Positions 14,759 through 25,100 of a stretch of 64,000 bases of DNA are shown here, piece after piece. Under the pieces are notes generated by a model, which was not told the origin of the DNA, searched no databases, and saw only the letters and a program-made list of their open reading frames with translations. Both the position numbers and the translations under genes were made by a program. Positions within the stretch are counted from its first letter, which is position 1. Each line of letters starts with the position of its first letter. The stretch is from Candidatus Cloacimonas sp. (GTDB lineage Bacteria > Cloacimonadota > Cloacimonadia > Cloacimonadales > Cloacimonadaceae), in the NCBI GenBank assembly GCA_023227825.1, contig JALOCJ010000004.1:1-64000 (forward strand), given 5' to 3'.

Positions 14759-16944
14759 AAATTATACTTATCGCCCTGGTCTGGGTAGCATTAAGCGCAC
14801 TTAACGCTAATCCTGCAGATACTTTAATCGGTCCTCAACAAACAATTCCAGAAACGGGAAAAGCGATTATGCAATTTTCTACGCTGATGAACTGGTTTAT
14901 TTTGGCTCTGCTGTTAATATCGGTAATCAGTATTATCAGGATGATAATAATGAAAAGAAGAACTAATAATAACAAAGATAGGCCCAATCCAAATTTACGC
15001 AATCCGCAAAGCCCGAAAAATGCGCCTGTTAAGAAATCACCTTTCTCTCTGCCATTGATTATAATGTTAATTTTCTTGATAGTGATTATATTTCATACTT
15101 ATAACAGCAGTGGAACTGCAATCACCAAAGAGAGTTACAGCAATTTTATGACGCGTGTTGCCAATGGTCAGATTACGCAAGTGCAATTTGCGGAAAAGGA
15201 CATCTTTTATACTGATATCGCGAATAAAAAATACTCTACTACTATGCCCTATGAAAATCCGCAACTCGTAGATTCACTGGTTGCTTTAGGAATTAAAGTA
15301 AGCGCTACGAAACCTTCTCGTTGGGCTGGAATTATATCTTACCTCCTGCCATTTCTTTTGTTGATTTTATTATGGGTGTTTTTTCTGCGGGGAATGAATG
15401 CTCAAAATGCTAAAGCATTCTCTTTTGGAAAAAGCAAAGCTCGTTTATATGAAGCCAGTAAAACAGGAATTACTTTTAAAGATGTAGCCGGAGTAGATGA
15501 AGCAAAAGAAGAGCTACAGGAAATTGTAGAATTTTTGAAAGACCCGAAAAAGTTCCAACGTTTAGGAGGAAGAATACCGCGTGGAGTTTTACTTGTAGGA
15601 CAGCCGGGAACAGGAAAGACGCTGCTTGCAAAAGCCGTTTCCGGAGAAGCAGGAGTTCCCTTCTTTTCAATCAGCGGTTCGGACTTTGTGGAAATGTTTG
15701 TGGGAGTTGGAGCAGCCAGAGTGCGAGACCTCTTTGACCAAGCTAAGAAAAATGCACCTTGCATTACATTTATTGATGAAATTGATGCTGTTGGCAGACA
15801 TCGGGGAAGCGGTTTAGGGGGTGGACATGATGAACGCGAACAGACCTTAAATCAGCTTTTAGTGGAAATGGATGGTTTTGAACCGAACGAAGCAGTAATC
15901 ATTATTGCAGCTACAAACCGTCCTGATATTCTTGACCCGGCTTTGCTCCGTCCTGGAAGGTTTGACAGAAGAGTAGTAGTTGATTTACCCGATATTAGAG
16001 GTAGAACAGAAATTTTGAAGGTGCATACGGCTAAAGTACCTTTGGCAAACGATGTCCACTTGGAATTGATAGCTAGAGGAACTCCCGGTTTTAGTGGTGC
16101 GGATTTAGCTAATTTAGTGAATGAAGCAGCTCTGATTGCAGCCAGTAAAAATAAAACGGAAATCCAAATGGAGGACTTTGAAGAAGCAAAAGATAAGCTT
16201 CTTTTGGGTAAGGAAAAGAAAAGCAGAGTTATTCCTGACGAAGATAAACGGCTTACAGCCTATCATGAAATAGGCCATGTGCTTACCTCCGTGTATCTGG
16301 ATAAGGTTGAGCCCGTCCATAAGGTCTCTATTATTCCAAGGGGCTTTACAGGTGGCGCTACACATTATTTGATGACTGATAAAACCAACTATTCCAAGAG
16401 TTACTTATTGCAAATGCTGGTAACACTTTTAGGAGGACGAGCGGCTGAAGAAGTTGTTTTTCAAGAATATACAACAGGAGCTGGTAACGACCTGGAACGC
16501 TGTACTGATATAGCAAAAAAAATGGTATGTTCCTGGGGTATGAGCGATAAGATTGGACCTATAACAATTGGCAAAGAGCAGGGAGAAATTTTCTTAGGCA
16601 AAGAATTGGTTGCACATGATGTATTTAGTGAAGAGACATCTCAACTGGTTGACCGGGAAATACGCGATATCGTCAATAATGCTTATTCTCAGGCAATAAC
16701 TCTATTAAACGAACACCGGGAATTGATGGAAATTATGGCAAAAGAACTGCAAGAAAGAGAAACCCTAGGTACAGATGAAATTTTTAATTTAATTTTGGAA
16801 AATTGCTCCGAAGAAGAACGGGAATTGGCAGAAGAGAAATATAAAAAAGCATTGGAGCTACGCTTTGAACACAGTGAAAAAACAGCTACCCAACCACCCG
16901 AAACCAATGATAACCAGGAAAATAAACCAGAGGAAACAGCATAA
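14752..16944 (+). CDS. ftsH: ATP-dependent zinc metalloprotease FtsH, N-terminally extended
   Basis: A membrane-anchored AAA+ protease that degrades misfolded membrane and regulatory proteins; forms hexamers with active sites in the cytoplasm. At 730 aa it is longer than typical (about 610-650). The FtsH extracellular region is at about 120-190 and the TM at about 192-214. AAA motifs are GQPGTGKT (about 283), FIDEIDAVGRHRG and DPALLRPGRFDR; the zinc site is HEIGH (about 504). Before the usual first TM (about 98-118) there is an extra signal-peptide-like segment (1-20) and another TM (about 43-65), giving four hydrophobic segments rather than two. A later start is possible, but overlap with hpt supports this one. 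Confidence 0.95.
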   Translation: MLKIILIALVWVALSALNANPADTLIGPQQTIPETGKAIMQFSTLMNWFILALLLISVISIIRMIIMKRRTNNNKDRPNPNLRNPQSPKNAPVKKSPFSLPLIIMLIFLIVIIFHTYNSSGTAITKESYSNFMTRVANGQITQVQFAEKDIFYTDIANKKYSTTMPYENPQLVDSLVALGIKVSATKPSRWAGIISYLLPFLLLILLWVFFLRGMNAQNAKAFSFGKSKARLYEASKTGITFKDVAGVDEAKEELQEIVEFLKDPKKFQRLGGRIPRGVLLVGQPGTGKTLLAKAVSGEAGVPFFSISGSDFVEMFVGVGAARVRDLFDQAKKNAPCITFIDEIDAVGRHRGSGLGGGHDEREQTLNQLLVEMDGFEPNEAVIIIAATNRPDILDPALLRPGRFDRRVVVDLPDIRGRTEILKVHTAKVPLANDVHLELIARGTPGFSGADLANLVNEAALIAASKNKTEIQMEDFEEAKDKLLLGKEKKSRVIPDEDKRLTAYHEIGHVLTSVYLDKVEPVHKVSIIPRGFTGGATHYLMTDKTNYSKSYLLQMLVTLLGGRAAEEVVFQEYTTGAGNDLERCTDIAKKMVCSWGMSDKIGPITIGKEQGEIFLGKELVAHDVFSEETSQLVDREIRDIVNNAYSQAITLLNEHRELMEIMAKELQERETLGTDEIFNLILENCSEEERELAEEKYKKALELRFEHSEKTATQPPETNDNQENKPEETA

Positions 16945-17475
16945 ATGATAATGCATGGAACTACTATTATAGGAATTCACCGCAACGGAAAGACAGCTAT
17001 TTGCGGTGACGGACAGGTTACTATGGGTGAAGCAATTGTAAAAGGAAAAGCCCAGAAGATACGCAAAATATTTGACGGCAAAGTAATTGTAGGTTTTGCC
17101 GGCGCTACTGCCGATGCTTTCAGTTTGTTGGAACGATTTGAAGAAAAACTGAAAACCAATAAGGGTAACTTGAAAAAAGCGGCTATTGAATTAGCCAAGG
17201 ACTGGCGTCAGGATAAAATCTTGAGACGCTTGGAAGCAATGCTTATTGCAGGAGACAAAGATTCTATACTTCTCATTAATGGAGTAGGCGATGTTTTGGA
17301 ACCCGATGATAATATAATAGCCATTGGTAGTGGCGGAAATTATGCTTTAGCAGCAGCTCGCGCTTTAGCACATAAAACCAAACTCGGAGCAAGCGAAATT
17401 GCCGTTGAGGCGCTGAATATTGCTGCCGGAATTTGCATTTATACTAATAATAACTATCTTGTAGAGGAAATATAA
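16945..17475 (+). CDS. hslV: HslV peptidase of the HslUV proteasome-like complex
   Basis: A threonine peptidase subunit forming the double-ring proteolytic core capped by HslU; cytoplasmic. It is 176 aa. The N-terminus reads MIMHGTTIIGI, so removal of a short propeptide would expose the nucleophile Thr after HG. GDGQVTMG and VGFAGATADAF are family signatures. It starts directly at the ftsH stop codon and is followed after 1 base by hslU. Two ATGs (16945 and 16951) are possible starts. Confidence 0.96.
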   Translation: MIMHGTTIIGIHRNGKTAICGDGQVTMGEAIVKGKAQKIRKIFDGKVIVGFAGATADAFSLLERFEEKLKTNKGNLKKAAIELAKDWRQDKILRRLEAMLIAGDKDSILLINGVGDVLEPDDNIIAIGSGGNYALAAARALAHKTKLGASEIAVEALNIAAGICIYTNNNYLVEEI

Positions 17476-17476
17476 T

Positions 17477-18841
17477 TTGTTAATTAATGAATACTTAACT
17501 CCTAAACGGATTGTTGAGGAGCTGGATAAATATATTATTGGACAAGACCAGGCAAAACGCTGTGTAGCAATTGCTTTGCGTAATCGTTGGCGGCGTCAGC
17601 AAGTTTCAGGTGACATCAAAGGTGAAATTATGCCTAATAATATCATCCTGATAGGACCAACCGGTATAGGTAAAACAGAAATTGCCAGAAGAATTTCCCG
17701 TTTAACAAATGCTCCCTTCATTAAAGTGGAAGCATCCAAATTTACGGAAGTGGGTTATGTGGGACGGGATGTAGAATCAATGGTTCGTGAACTAATGAAC
17801 TATGCAGTTAGCCAAGTGCGCGAAGCAATGATAGAAGAAGTGCGTCCTGAAGCGGAATATAATGCTACGGAAATAATTTTGGATATATTGCTTCCGCGCA
17901 GTAAAAAAATGAAGCAAAATCCCAATAACACTGAAACACCGGAATATGAACGCTATTTGCGCAGTCGGGAAAAAATGCGTAAAAAACTGCTTTCCGGCAG
18001 CTTGGATGATAAAGAAATTGAGGTTGAACCTGAAACGGATAACCTTCCTAATTTTGAAATTTTTCCCGGACCTGGACTGGAATTACTGGATTTTGATATT
18101 AGCGAAATGATTTCCAATATTTTCCAGGGTAAAGGAACACCCCGGAAAATTAAAACCACAGTTCATACTGCCTGGAAACGCTATGTGGAAAGCGAAATTA
18201 ACCGTCTGATAAGTAAAGATAAACTTATTGAAATAGCCAAGACCGCTGTAGAAGAAAACGGCATCATCTTCATTGACGAAATTGATAAAATAGCCAATGC
18301 AGATAAGCAGGTAGGAATTGATGTTTCGCGTAGCGGTGTTCAAAGAGACCTGCTTCCTATTGTTGAAGGCAGTAAAGTTCCAACCAAGTATGGAATGATT
18401 GATACTTCCCATATCTTGTTCATTGCAGCAGGCGCTTTTAATACAGCTAAGCCCTCAGACCTGATTCCGGAATTACAAGGCAGGTTTCCTATCCGGGTGG
18501 AATTGAACAGCTTAACCCAGGAGGACTTTGAACTCATTTTAACCGAACCGGAAAATTCTTTAACTAAACAGTATCAGGCAATTTTCCGAAGTGAAGGTGT
18601 GGAACTGAAATTTATGCCGGAAGCGATTCGGGAAATAGCTCGTTTTGCTGCTTTAGCTAATGAAAGAATGGAAGATATTGGAGCTCGGCGTTTGCATACA
18701 GTAATGAATAAACTATTAGATGATTTTCTGTTTGAAATGCCTTCAGAAACCCTGAAAAGTGTTAAAATCACAAAGAAAATGGTAACTCAACACCTGAGTC
18801 CGGTAATTGAAAGTGAAGACCTTTCCCGATTTATCCTATAG
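17477..18841 (+). CDS. hslU: HslU ATPase of the HslUV complex
   Basis: An AAA+ unfoldase that feeds substrates to HslV. It is 454 aa. Walker A is GPTGIGKTE (about 58-66), Walker B IIFIDEIDK (about 262), with the I-domain between about 110 and 230. The C-terminal tail SEDLSRFIL is the canonical segment that inserts into HslV to activate it. The start codon is TTG with AGAGG 9 bases upstream; no better ATG is available. Adjacency to hslV with a 1-base gap indicates one translational unit. Confidence 0.96.
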   Translation: MLINEYLTPKRIVEELDKYIIGQDQAKRCVAIALRNRWRRQQVSGDIKGEIMPNNIILIGPTGIGKTEIARRISRLTNAPFIKVEASKFTEVGYVGRDVESMVRELMNYAVSQVREAMIEEVRPEAEYNATEIILDILLPRSKKMKQNPNNTETPEYERYLRSREKMRKKLLSGSLDDKEIEVEPETDNLPNFEIFPGPGLELLDFDISEMISNIFQGKGTPRKIKTTVHTAWKRYVESEINRLISKDKLIEIAKTAVEENGIIFIDEIDKIANADKQVGIDVSRSGVQRDLLPIVEGSKVPTKYGMIDTSHILFIAAGAFNTAKPSDLIPELQGRFPIRVELNSLTQEDFELILTEPENSLTKQYQAIFRSEGVELKFMPEAIREIARFAALANERMEDIGARRLHTVMNKLLDDFLFEMPSETLKSVKITKKMVTQHLSPVIESEDLSRFIL

Positions 18842-18843
18842 CG

Positions 18844-20154
18844 ATGGTAATCAATAAAATAAAAAATATCTTTGTTTCATTAACTATCCGTAACTACCGC
18901 ATTTTTTTTGTGGGACAGGGGATTTCTTTAATCGGAACCTGGATACAGCGAACAACTATGGGCTGGTTTGTTTACCGCTTAACCGGTTCTCCTTTTTTGC
19001 TTGGTATTGTAAGTTTCCTCTCAATGATTCCTTCCGTTTTTGTAAGCCCTTTTGCCGGTGCTTGGGCAGACCGCTTAAACCGTCATCGGACAATGATTTA
19101 TACTCAAATTGCTTTTTGTTTGCAAACAGGGATTCTGGCAATTTTGGTTTTAACTGGAGTAATCAATAACCAGGTTTGGTATCCTATTCTCGTATTATCT
19201 TTTCTGCAGGGAATTATTGATGCTGTGGATGCTCCTATTCGCCAGAATTTTGTAATGGACCTTGTTTCATCAAGAACATTATTACCTAATGCTATAGCAA
19301 CTAATTCCGCAATGTTTAATGGAGCGCGCTTGATTGGTCCTGCTATTGGCGGTTTTCTGATAATTATGTTCAGTGAGGGTGTTTGTTTTGCTATTAATGC
19401 AATTTCTTACATACCTGTTATTATCTCGTTGTGTTTCATAAAGATAACCTATCCTCCAATTCCACCTCAAAAAGAACCGATACTAAAGAAAATATTCTCG
19501 GGCTGGAAATATTCCTGGGAAAATATGCCTATTCGTTTTTTGCTTAGTAACTTGGCAGTTTACACTGTTTTCGGGATGTCTTTTTCCACTTTGATGCCAA
19601 TTTTTGCTAAAGATATTTTACACGGCACTTCGGCAACGCAGGGTTTGCTAATGTCTTCAATGGGAATAGGAGCTTTGTGCGGTTCTTTTTTTCTGGCTTC
19701 GCGTAAAAGTATTAGAGGAATGCCAACTCGTTTAATTTATCTTTGTTTAACCTTCAGTATTGCCTGTATTTTGTTTTCGCTTTCAGGGTCAATTCCGCTT
19801 AGTATGTTCTTTATGGTATTTTTAGGTTTAGCGGGAATGATGACAATGGCTACTACAAATACCTTGATTCAAAGTATTTCTTCTCTGGAAATGCGCGGTA
19901 GAGTTATTTCTCTTTATACAATGGCATCAGCCAGTATGTCTCCTTTGGGAAGTTTGCTGATGGGAACTCTATCCAGCAAAATTGGAGCACGTTTAACTTT
20001 GATTGTATGTGGTTCAGTATTATTATTGTGGTCATTAAACGGCTTGAGGATAGTTCCGAAATTTTTGCGAGGTGTTTTAAGAATGTTAGTTATTAGTGAC
20101 AATACAGATGTTTACAGGCAAAGAGTTTTAGCACCGGAGATTTCAGCAAGATGA
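18844..20154 (+). CDS. Major facilitator superfamily exporter (EntS-like, MFS_3 type)
   Basis: A 436-aa inner-membrane transporter with about 12 predicted TM helices. The N-terminal RIFFVGQGISLIGTWIQRT and the loop 2-3 motif GAWADRLNRHR match the MFS_3/enterobactin-exporter-like family of drug or siderophore efflux proteins. The substrate is unknown. It starts 2 bases after hslU and overlaps pgeF by 4 bases (ATGA), so it belongs to the operon. It has no obvious functional tie to the proteases. Confidence 0.88.
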   Translation: MVINKIKNIFVSLTIRNYRIFFVGQGISLIGTWIQRTTMGWFVYRLTGSPFLLGIVSFLSMIPSVFVSPFAGAWADRLNRHRTMIYTQIAFCLQTGILAILVLTGVINNQVWYPILVLSFLQGIIDAVDAPIRQNFVMDLVSSRTLLPNAIATNSAMFNGARLIGPAIGGFLIIMFSEGVCFAINAISYIPVIISLCFIKITYPPIPPQKEPILKKIFSGWKYSWENMPIRFLLSNLAVYTVFGMSFSTLMPIFAKDILHGTSATQGLLMSSMGIGALCGSFFLASRKSIRGMPTRLIYLCLTFSIACILFSLSGSIPLSMFFMVFLGLAGMMTMATTNTLIQSISSLEMRGRVISLYTMASASMSPLGSLLMGTLSSKIGARLTLIVCGSVLLLWSLNGLRIVPKFLRGVLRMLVISDNTDVYRQRVLAPEISAR

Positions 20155-20840
20155 AATTATTCTATTATTTAGGGAAAAGAGAACCTGATTACCGCACTTT
20201 GATGCACTTTCAAAAGGATTTTAGTTTGGAAGGGATAAAAATTCCTGTTTCGCGTCTGGTTATTGCTGAACAAACACATTCCAAAGAAATACACATTTGC
20301 CGGGAAATTGATTGTGGAGCAGGCATCGGTAATAAGCCCCAAATTCCCCTAGCAGATGGTTTAATTACTAATATACCCTATCAATATTTACTTATTCGCA
20401 CTGCCGATTGCTACCCGGTTTTATTAATGGATAATCGCCGAAATGTAGTTGCAGGTCTTCATTGCGGCAGAGAAGGAATAAAGAAAAATATAGTTGGAGA
20501 AGCAATAAAAAAGATGAAAAGTCATTTTTATTGCCAGCTAACCGATATCATAGCCATTGTAGGTGCTGGTATCTGTTATAAACATTATGAAGTAAACCAG
20601 GAACTCTTTGATGATTTCCATAAAGCTCTCAAAAAAATGGGACTGGAACTTGATTTAACGAAAAACAGGTATCTTGACCTCAGGAAAATTCTCAATATAC
20701 AGCTTGTTAAGGAAGGAATTCCGGAAATCAATATTGAAAATATTAACGAATGCACTTTTGAAAGCTCCGATTACCATTCCTACCGCAGAGAAAAAACCCG
20801 AAACCGCCAAATAAATATTGTAGGTATCCTTTATGGCTAA
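20151..20840 (+). CDS. pgeF: PgeF/YfiH-family multicopper-oxidase-fold enzyme
   Basis: A 229-aa cytoplasmic protein of the polyphenol oxidase/YfiH (DUF152) family, whose members act as purine nucleoside phosphorylases or peptidoglycan-editing factors. Landmarks are EQTHSKEIH, RTADCYPVLLMD (catalytic Cys) and LHCGREGI in place of the usual HAGWRG, which keeps the His but lacks the Trp. The start overlaps the MFS stop codon and the stop overlaps the next start by 8 bases. The exact substrate is not predictable. Confidence 0.88.
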   Translation: MKLFYYLGKREPDYRTLMHFQKDFSLEGIKIPVSRLVIAEQTHSKEIHICREIDCGAGIGNKPQIPLADGLITNIPYQYLLIRTADCYPVLLMDNRRNVVAGLHCGREGIKKNIVGEAIKKMKSHFYCQLTDIIAIVGAGICYKHYEVNQELFDDFHKALKKMGLELDLTKNRYLDLRKILNIQLVKEGIPEINIENINECTFESSDYHSYRREKTRNRQINIVGILYG

Positions 20841-22125
20841 AACCTATGTCAATAATGAAGGAAATCTGATTTTGGAAATCCGCGAGGAACCTCTATCTGC
20901 CTGGTTGACAATAAAAAAAACGGGCAAAATTATAGGCGAAAATGAAATTCTTGCCCTTCTGGAAGACGCAGGAATTAAATGTGGATTTGATGAAGCTGTG
21001 AATTATATGCGTCTTCATTCACTGGAAAAAGAATTTGATGTTCCCTTTCCCGTAGCTATGTGCAATAAACAGGAAGTCACCAGTATACTGCATTATAACT
21101 TCAATCCGGATATACTCTCCTATCCCGAAAATGGCATCAATATTAAAACCCTGGAGAAATTGAAGGTCTTTCGTTCGGGAGATATTGTTGCCGAATATTC
21201 TTGTAACATTTTTACACAAAGTGGCAGTATTTATGATATTTTCGGAAACTTAATTGATTCCGGTTCGGTAGATACGGAACAGGCAAAAGCGCTGGCAGGC
21301 GATAATATTGCTTATGATATTCAAAACAGACAATTTATTGCTATTAAAGACGGTTTTCCCTATCTGGATGAACAGGGATGTATCTGTTTGCTGGATAAGG
21401 TCTCCCTTAACGGAAATGAAATCCCTCCAGAGATACAAGTTAAATGCCCTATCAATATGATTATTGAAGGAAATGTAATTTATGCCGATATTCATTGTGA
21501 AGCAGACATAAGCGTTCAGGGCGATGTGCAGTCCTCCACTATAAACTGTGTAAAAGATTTGTTCATTACGGGAGATATAATTTCTTCTAACAAGAAAGGA
21601 ATTATCGTTTGGGGAAATCTGGAATGCCGTAGTATTCATAATTCCTGTGTTCTTTGCCGGAATGACATACATTTTACTGATAATATTGAAAATTCCACCG
21701 TGGTTTGTGACGGAGAAATAACAGGTGACTGGAATAATAGTGCCATCTGCGGAGGTTTAACACAGGCAGGGGTTGCAATTACTGTTTTTCAAGCTGGTTC
21801 TTATGACCAGAGCAAAACCGAAATAGAAATTGCGCTTTCCCCCTTTTATCGTAATATGCTTTTGCTTTTAACCAGAGAACTTATTCACCTGAAGGAAGAT
21901 AAAGAATTAAATGCTACAGCAATTGCAGAACTGGAAAACCGCATTGAAATATATGAAAGAGCCCTGGACGAGAAACTAAATCAAATTCTGAAAAGTGAAA
22001 AACAGAAACTGAAAAAAATAAGTGTACACGATGTATCCCGACCCCCTATTGTTTTTCGCATCTTAAAACATAGCTATGAAGTTACCAAACCGGAAAAAGG
22101 GTTGGAATTTGAAGAAAAGGACTGA
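20833..22125 (+). CDS. FapA/DUF342-family polymer-like protein
   Basis: A 430-aa protein with the DUF342 (FapA, flagellar-assembly-protein-A-like) pattern. The N-terminal half is mixed (1-200). A right-handed beta-helix-like region at about 210-310 has repeats such as IEGNVIYADIHCEADISVQG, VQSSTIN and LFITGDI. A C-terminal coiled coil runs at about 345-400 (ELENRIEIYERALDEKLNQI). No flagellar gene is present in this window, so a flagellar role is not implied. It overlaps pgeF by 8 bases. Subcellular role unknown, probably cytoplasmic or membrane-associated scaffold. Confidence 0.8.
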   Translation: MAKTYVNNEGNLILEIREEPLSAWLTIKKTGKIIGENEILALLEDAGIKCGFDEAVNYMRLHSLEKEFDVPFPVAMCNKQEVTSILHYNFNPDILSYPENGINIKTLEKLKVFRSGDIVAEYSCNIFTQSGSIYDIFGNLIDSGSVDTEQAKALAGDNIAYDIQNRQFIAIKDGFPYLDEQGCICLLDKVSLNGNEIPPEIQVKCPINMIIEGNVIYADIHCEADISVQGDVQSSTINCVKDLFITGDIISSNKKGIIVWGNLECRSIHNSCVLCRNDIHFTDNIENSTVVCDGEITGDWNNSAICGGLTQAGVAITVFQAGSYDQSKTEIEIALSPFYRNMLLLLTRELIHLKEDKELNATAIAELENRIEIYERALDEKLNQILKSEKQKLKKISVHDVSRPPIVFRILKHSYEVTKPEKGLEFEEKD

Positions 22126-22130
22126 AGAAA

Positions 22131-25100
22131 ATGAATGTTTCCTACCTTACAAGAATTTTAGGTTTATTATCCCTGCTGATTTGTGCTTGTCCTCTGGTTG
22201 CTCAGCAGGCATTTTTTACGAGTGACCCCGCCATATCACCGGACGGAGAAGTAGTCTGTTATGTATATAATAATGACCTTTGGCTGGTTCCTTTTACCGG
22301 AGGAGTTCCTCGCAAAATTACTAATACTACTTCTTATGAATGGAATCCCCAGTTTAGTCCTGATGGCAAAATGCTTGCTTTTTCTTCCGACCGCTCAGGG
22401 CAAAATCTGATTTATATAATGCCCTCTACAGGAGGAGAAGCAAAAGCTGTAAACTATGAATCATTAGGGATTTCAGAGTGGTTTAGTGATTCCCGAAATC
22501 TTTTATGTACCAAATATTCGCCGCGTTGGGGGTTATCTTTCTATAAAGTTCCGATTGATGGTTCGCGTCCAATGATGCTTGCTGAAATTGGTAGTTCCCT
22601 TGCTACATTGAGTCCGGACAATAAACAAATCGTATTTCAAAAAGGTGGTTATTCCAGAAGAGAAGCATATCGGGGAAGCGGTAATGGTGAACTTTGGTTA
22701 ATTGATATTGCTACGAAAAAATATACTAAGCTTACAAATACTGAACTTTCGGAATTGTATCCCCGATTTTCACAAACAGGGGCTCTATATTATTGTGCCT
22801 CTGATGGTAAAAGCTTGCAGATTAATAAAGTGCATAAACTGTCCTTCCGCAAACCCGAAAAAATAACCAATTTAAAAACCTTTAGCGCTCGGCAAATATG
22901 TTTAGCAAGAGATAATGACCGCTTGGTTTTTGAATATTTCAATACTATTTATAAATATGACCCTACCCTTAAGACAGGGGAGAAAGTAAGCCCTCTGTTC
23001 ATAGACCTTTCCGGAGATGAATGGCAAGAAAACATTGTCCGCAGCTATGAAAATACTGCTATTGACGATTATACTATCTCTACGGATGAATTACTGGTTG
23101 GTTTTACACATAATTACGATAGTTTTTTTGCTCCAGTGAAAGGTGGAGAGACAAAGCAGATTAGTTTTGACCACGGTTCAATATTCAATCTGCAATTTTT
23201 AGATAAAAGAAAGATGGTGTTTAACAAGCTGGATAACGGAGTTGTTAAGCTTTTTACAGCAACAGCGGATTCCATTATCACTTTTTCTCCCGTGCAGTGG
23301 TTTGGAGCTGATAGTTTAAGCGTTACAGAACTATATAAAGATAAACACGGACGCTGGTATTTCAAATATGATGATTATTACAGACATCAAAAAATTGCTA
23401 TAGCTGATTCCGGCTTTCTGAATATCCGTCCGATAAATACACCTTGGGCAGTTACTACCAATTTTGCTTTTAACGCTGACGGCAGTTATGCTGTGTATGG
23501 CACGATACGGGAGGATAATTATATAAAAGAATTATATCTTTATGATGTTCAGGCAGATACCAGTAAACGCCTGTTAGCTGATAATGGTTGGTGGCAAAAT
23601 CTTTTCTGGACACCTGATAATAAATCCATCCTTTTAACCTATAATAATAATATATACCGCTTAGATTTGGTTCCCAGGGATGAATTTGAACTGGATACAG
23701 ACCCCTGGAATGAAATCCTGCATCCCGAAAAAAGTAAACCGGATAGCACAAATGAAGAATTGCAAAATGAAGAAGAGGATATTCAGGAATTTGACATCAC
23801 TTTGGAAGAGAAAATAGAAAAAAAGACCAAGCCATTAGAAATTGTCTGGGAAGGATTGGAAAAACGCTTCTACCCTGTTATTACCGCAAAAGATAACTAC
23901 AATTTCGTATTGGATATAATAAATGACAGCACTTTCTATTATATTGAAGATAACAAGCAGCAGGATAAGAACTCAATCCTCAAAAAAACCAATATCTATG
24001 GAAAGAATCAGAAAGATGTGTTTAATTTCGGTAAGAATCCGCAACAATATTCTAAAGTAAAGAATACTATCTATTATTTGGTTGAAGGAGAACTAAAATC
24101 CTACAATCTGAAAACATCATCCCGTAAAGATATAAAATTTAAATATGATTACAAATATGATAAGGCACTCTTGAATCTGCGTGTATTTGAAGAAGTATGG
24201 TACGCTTTTGGCAATAACTTTTATGACCCCGATATGCACAATGTGCCCTGGAAAGAACTGTTTCAGCTTTACCGTCCTTATGTAGAAAAAGCAAAAAATA
24301 TCTATGATGTTGCCTTCATAATTGAAGAGATGATAGGAGATGTAAATGCTTCTCATACTGGATTTTATCCCAGGCAGGAATATGAACCCTTTACTAATCC
24401 TGCTGCTTGGCTGGGAGCTGATTTGGATTATAATATTATTTTGGAAGAAGGAATACGCCTCCAAAGAGTTTATCCAAATTCCCGTTTAAGCTTTGTTTAT
24501 CATCTTAAGGATGGTTGTGTTTTAACTCATATAGATGGTGTTAAAATTACGGCATACACATCCCTGGATTCATTGCTGGCAGGGAAAATAGGGAAAAAGA
24601 TAAAAGTGACTTTTCAGCAGGAAGGAAATATTACCGAAGCCGTAATTACGGGCTTAAGCTATTCTCAAATGTCAGAATTGAAATATGATTACCAGATTGC
24701 TAAAAACAAAAAAATGGTGGATGAACTTTCTGCCGGAAAACTGGGTTATATCCATATTCCTGCAATGGGTGAAGATGATTGGCAAAAATTCTCTCGTGAT
24801 TTTATGGTTGATAATTTCGCTAAAGAAGCACTAGTAATTGATGTGCGTGGAAACTATGGCGGACATATTCACGACAAAATTATTACCCTGCTCCAGAAAA
24901 AGAAGTATGCTTACACAACCAACCGGAGATACAATCGCGTTAAGCGTTCCGAACCATATAATGTTTGGGATAAACCAAGCATCGTTTTGGTTAATGAGGA
25001 CTCTTTCAGCGATGGAGAAATTTTTCCTGCTGTTTACCAGGAATTAAAACTGGGAAAAGTAGTTGGAACTCCTTCCAGTGGAGCCGTTATCGGAACCTGG

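Noticed and set aside
20833..22125. Evidence for flagella from the FapA-like protein
   Set aside because: DUF342 proteins occur in non-flagellated bacteria and no other flagellar gene is present in the window.
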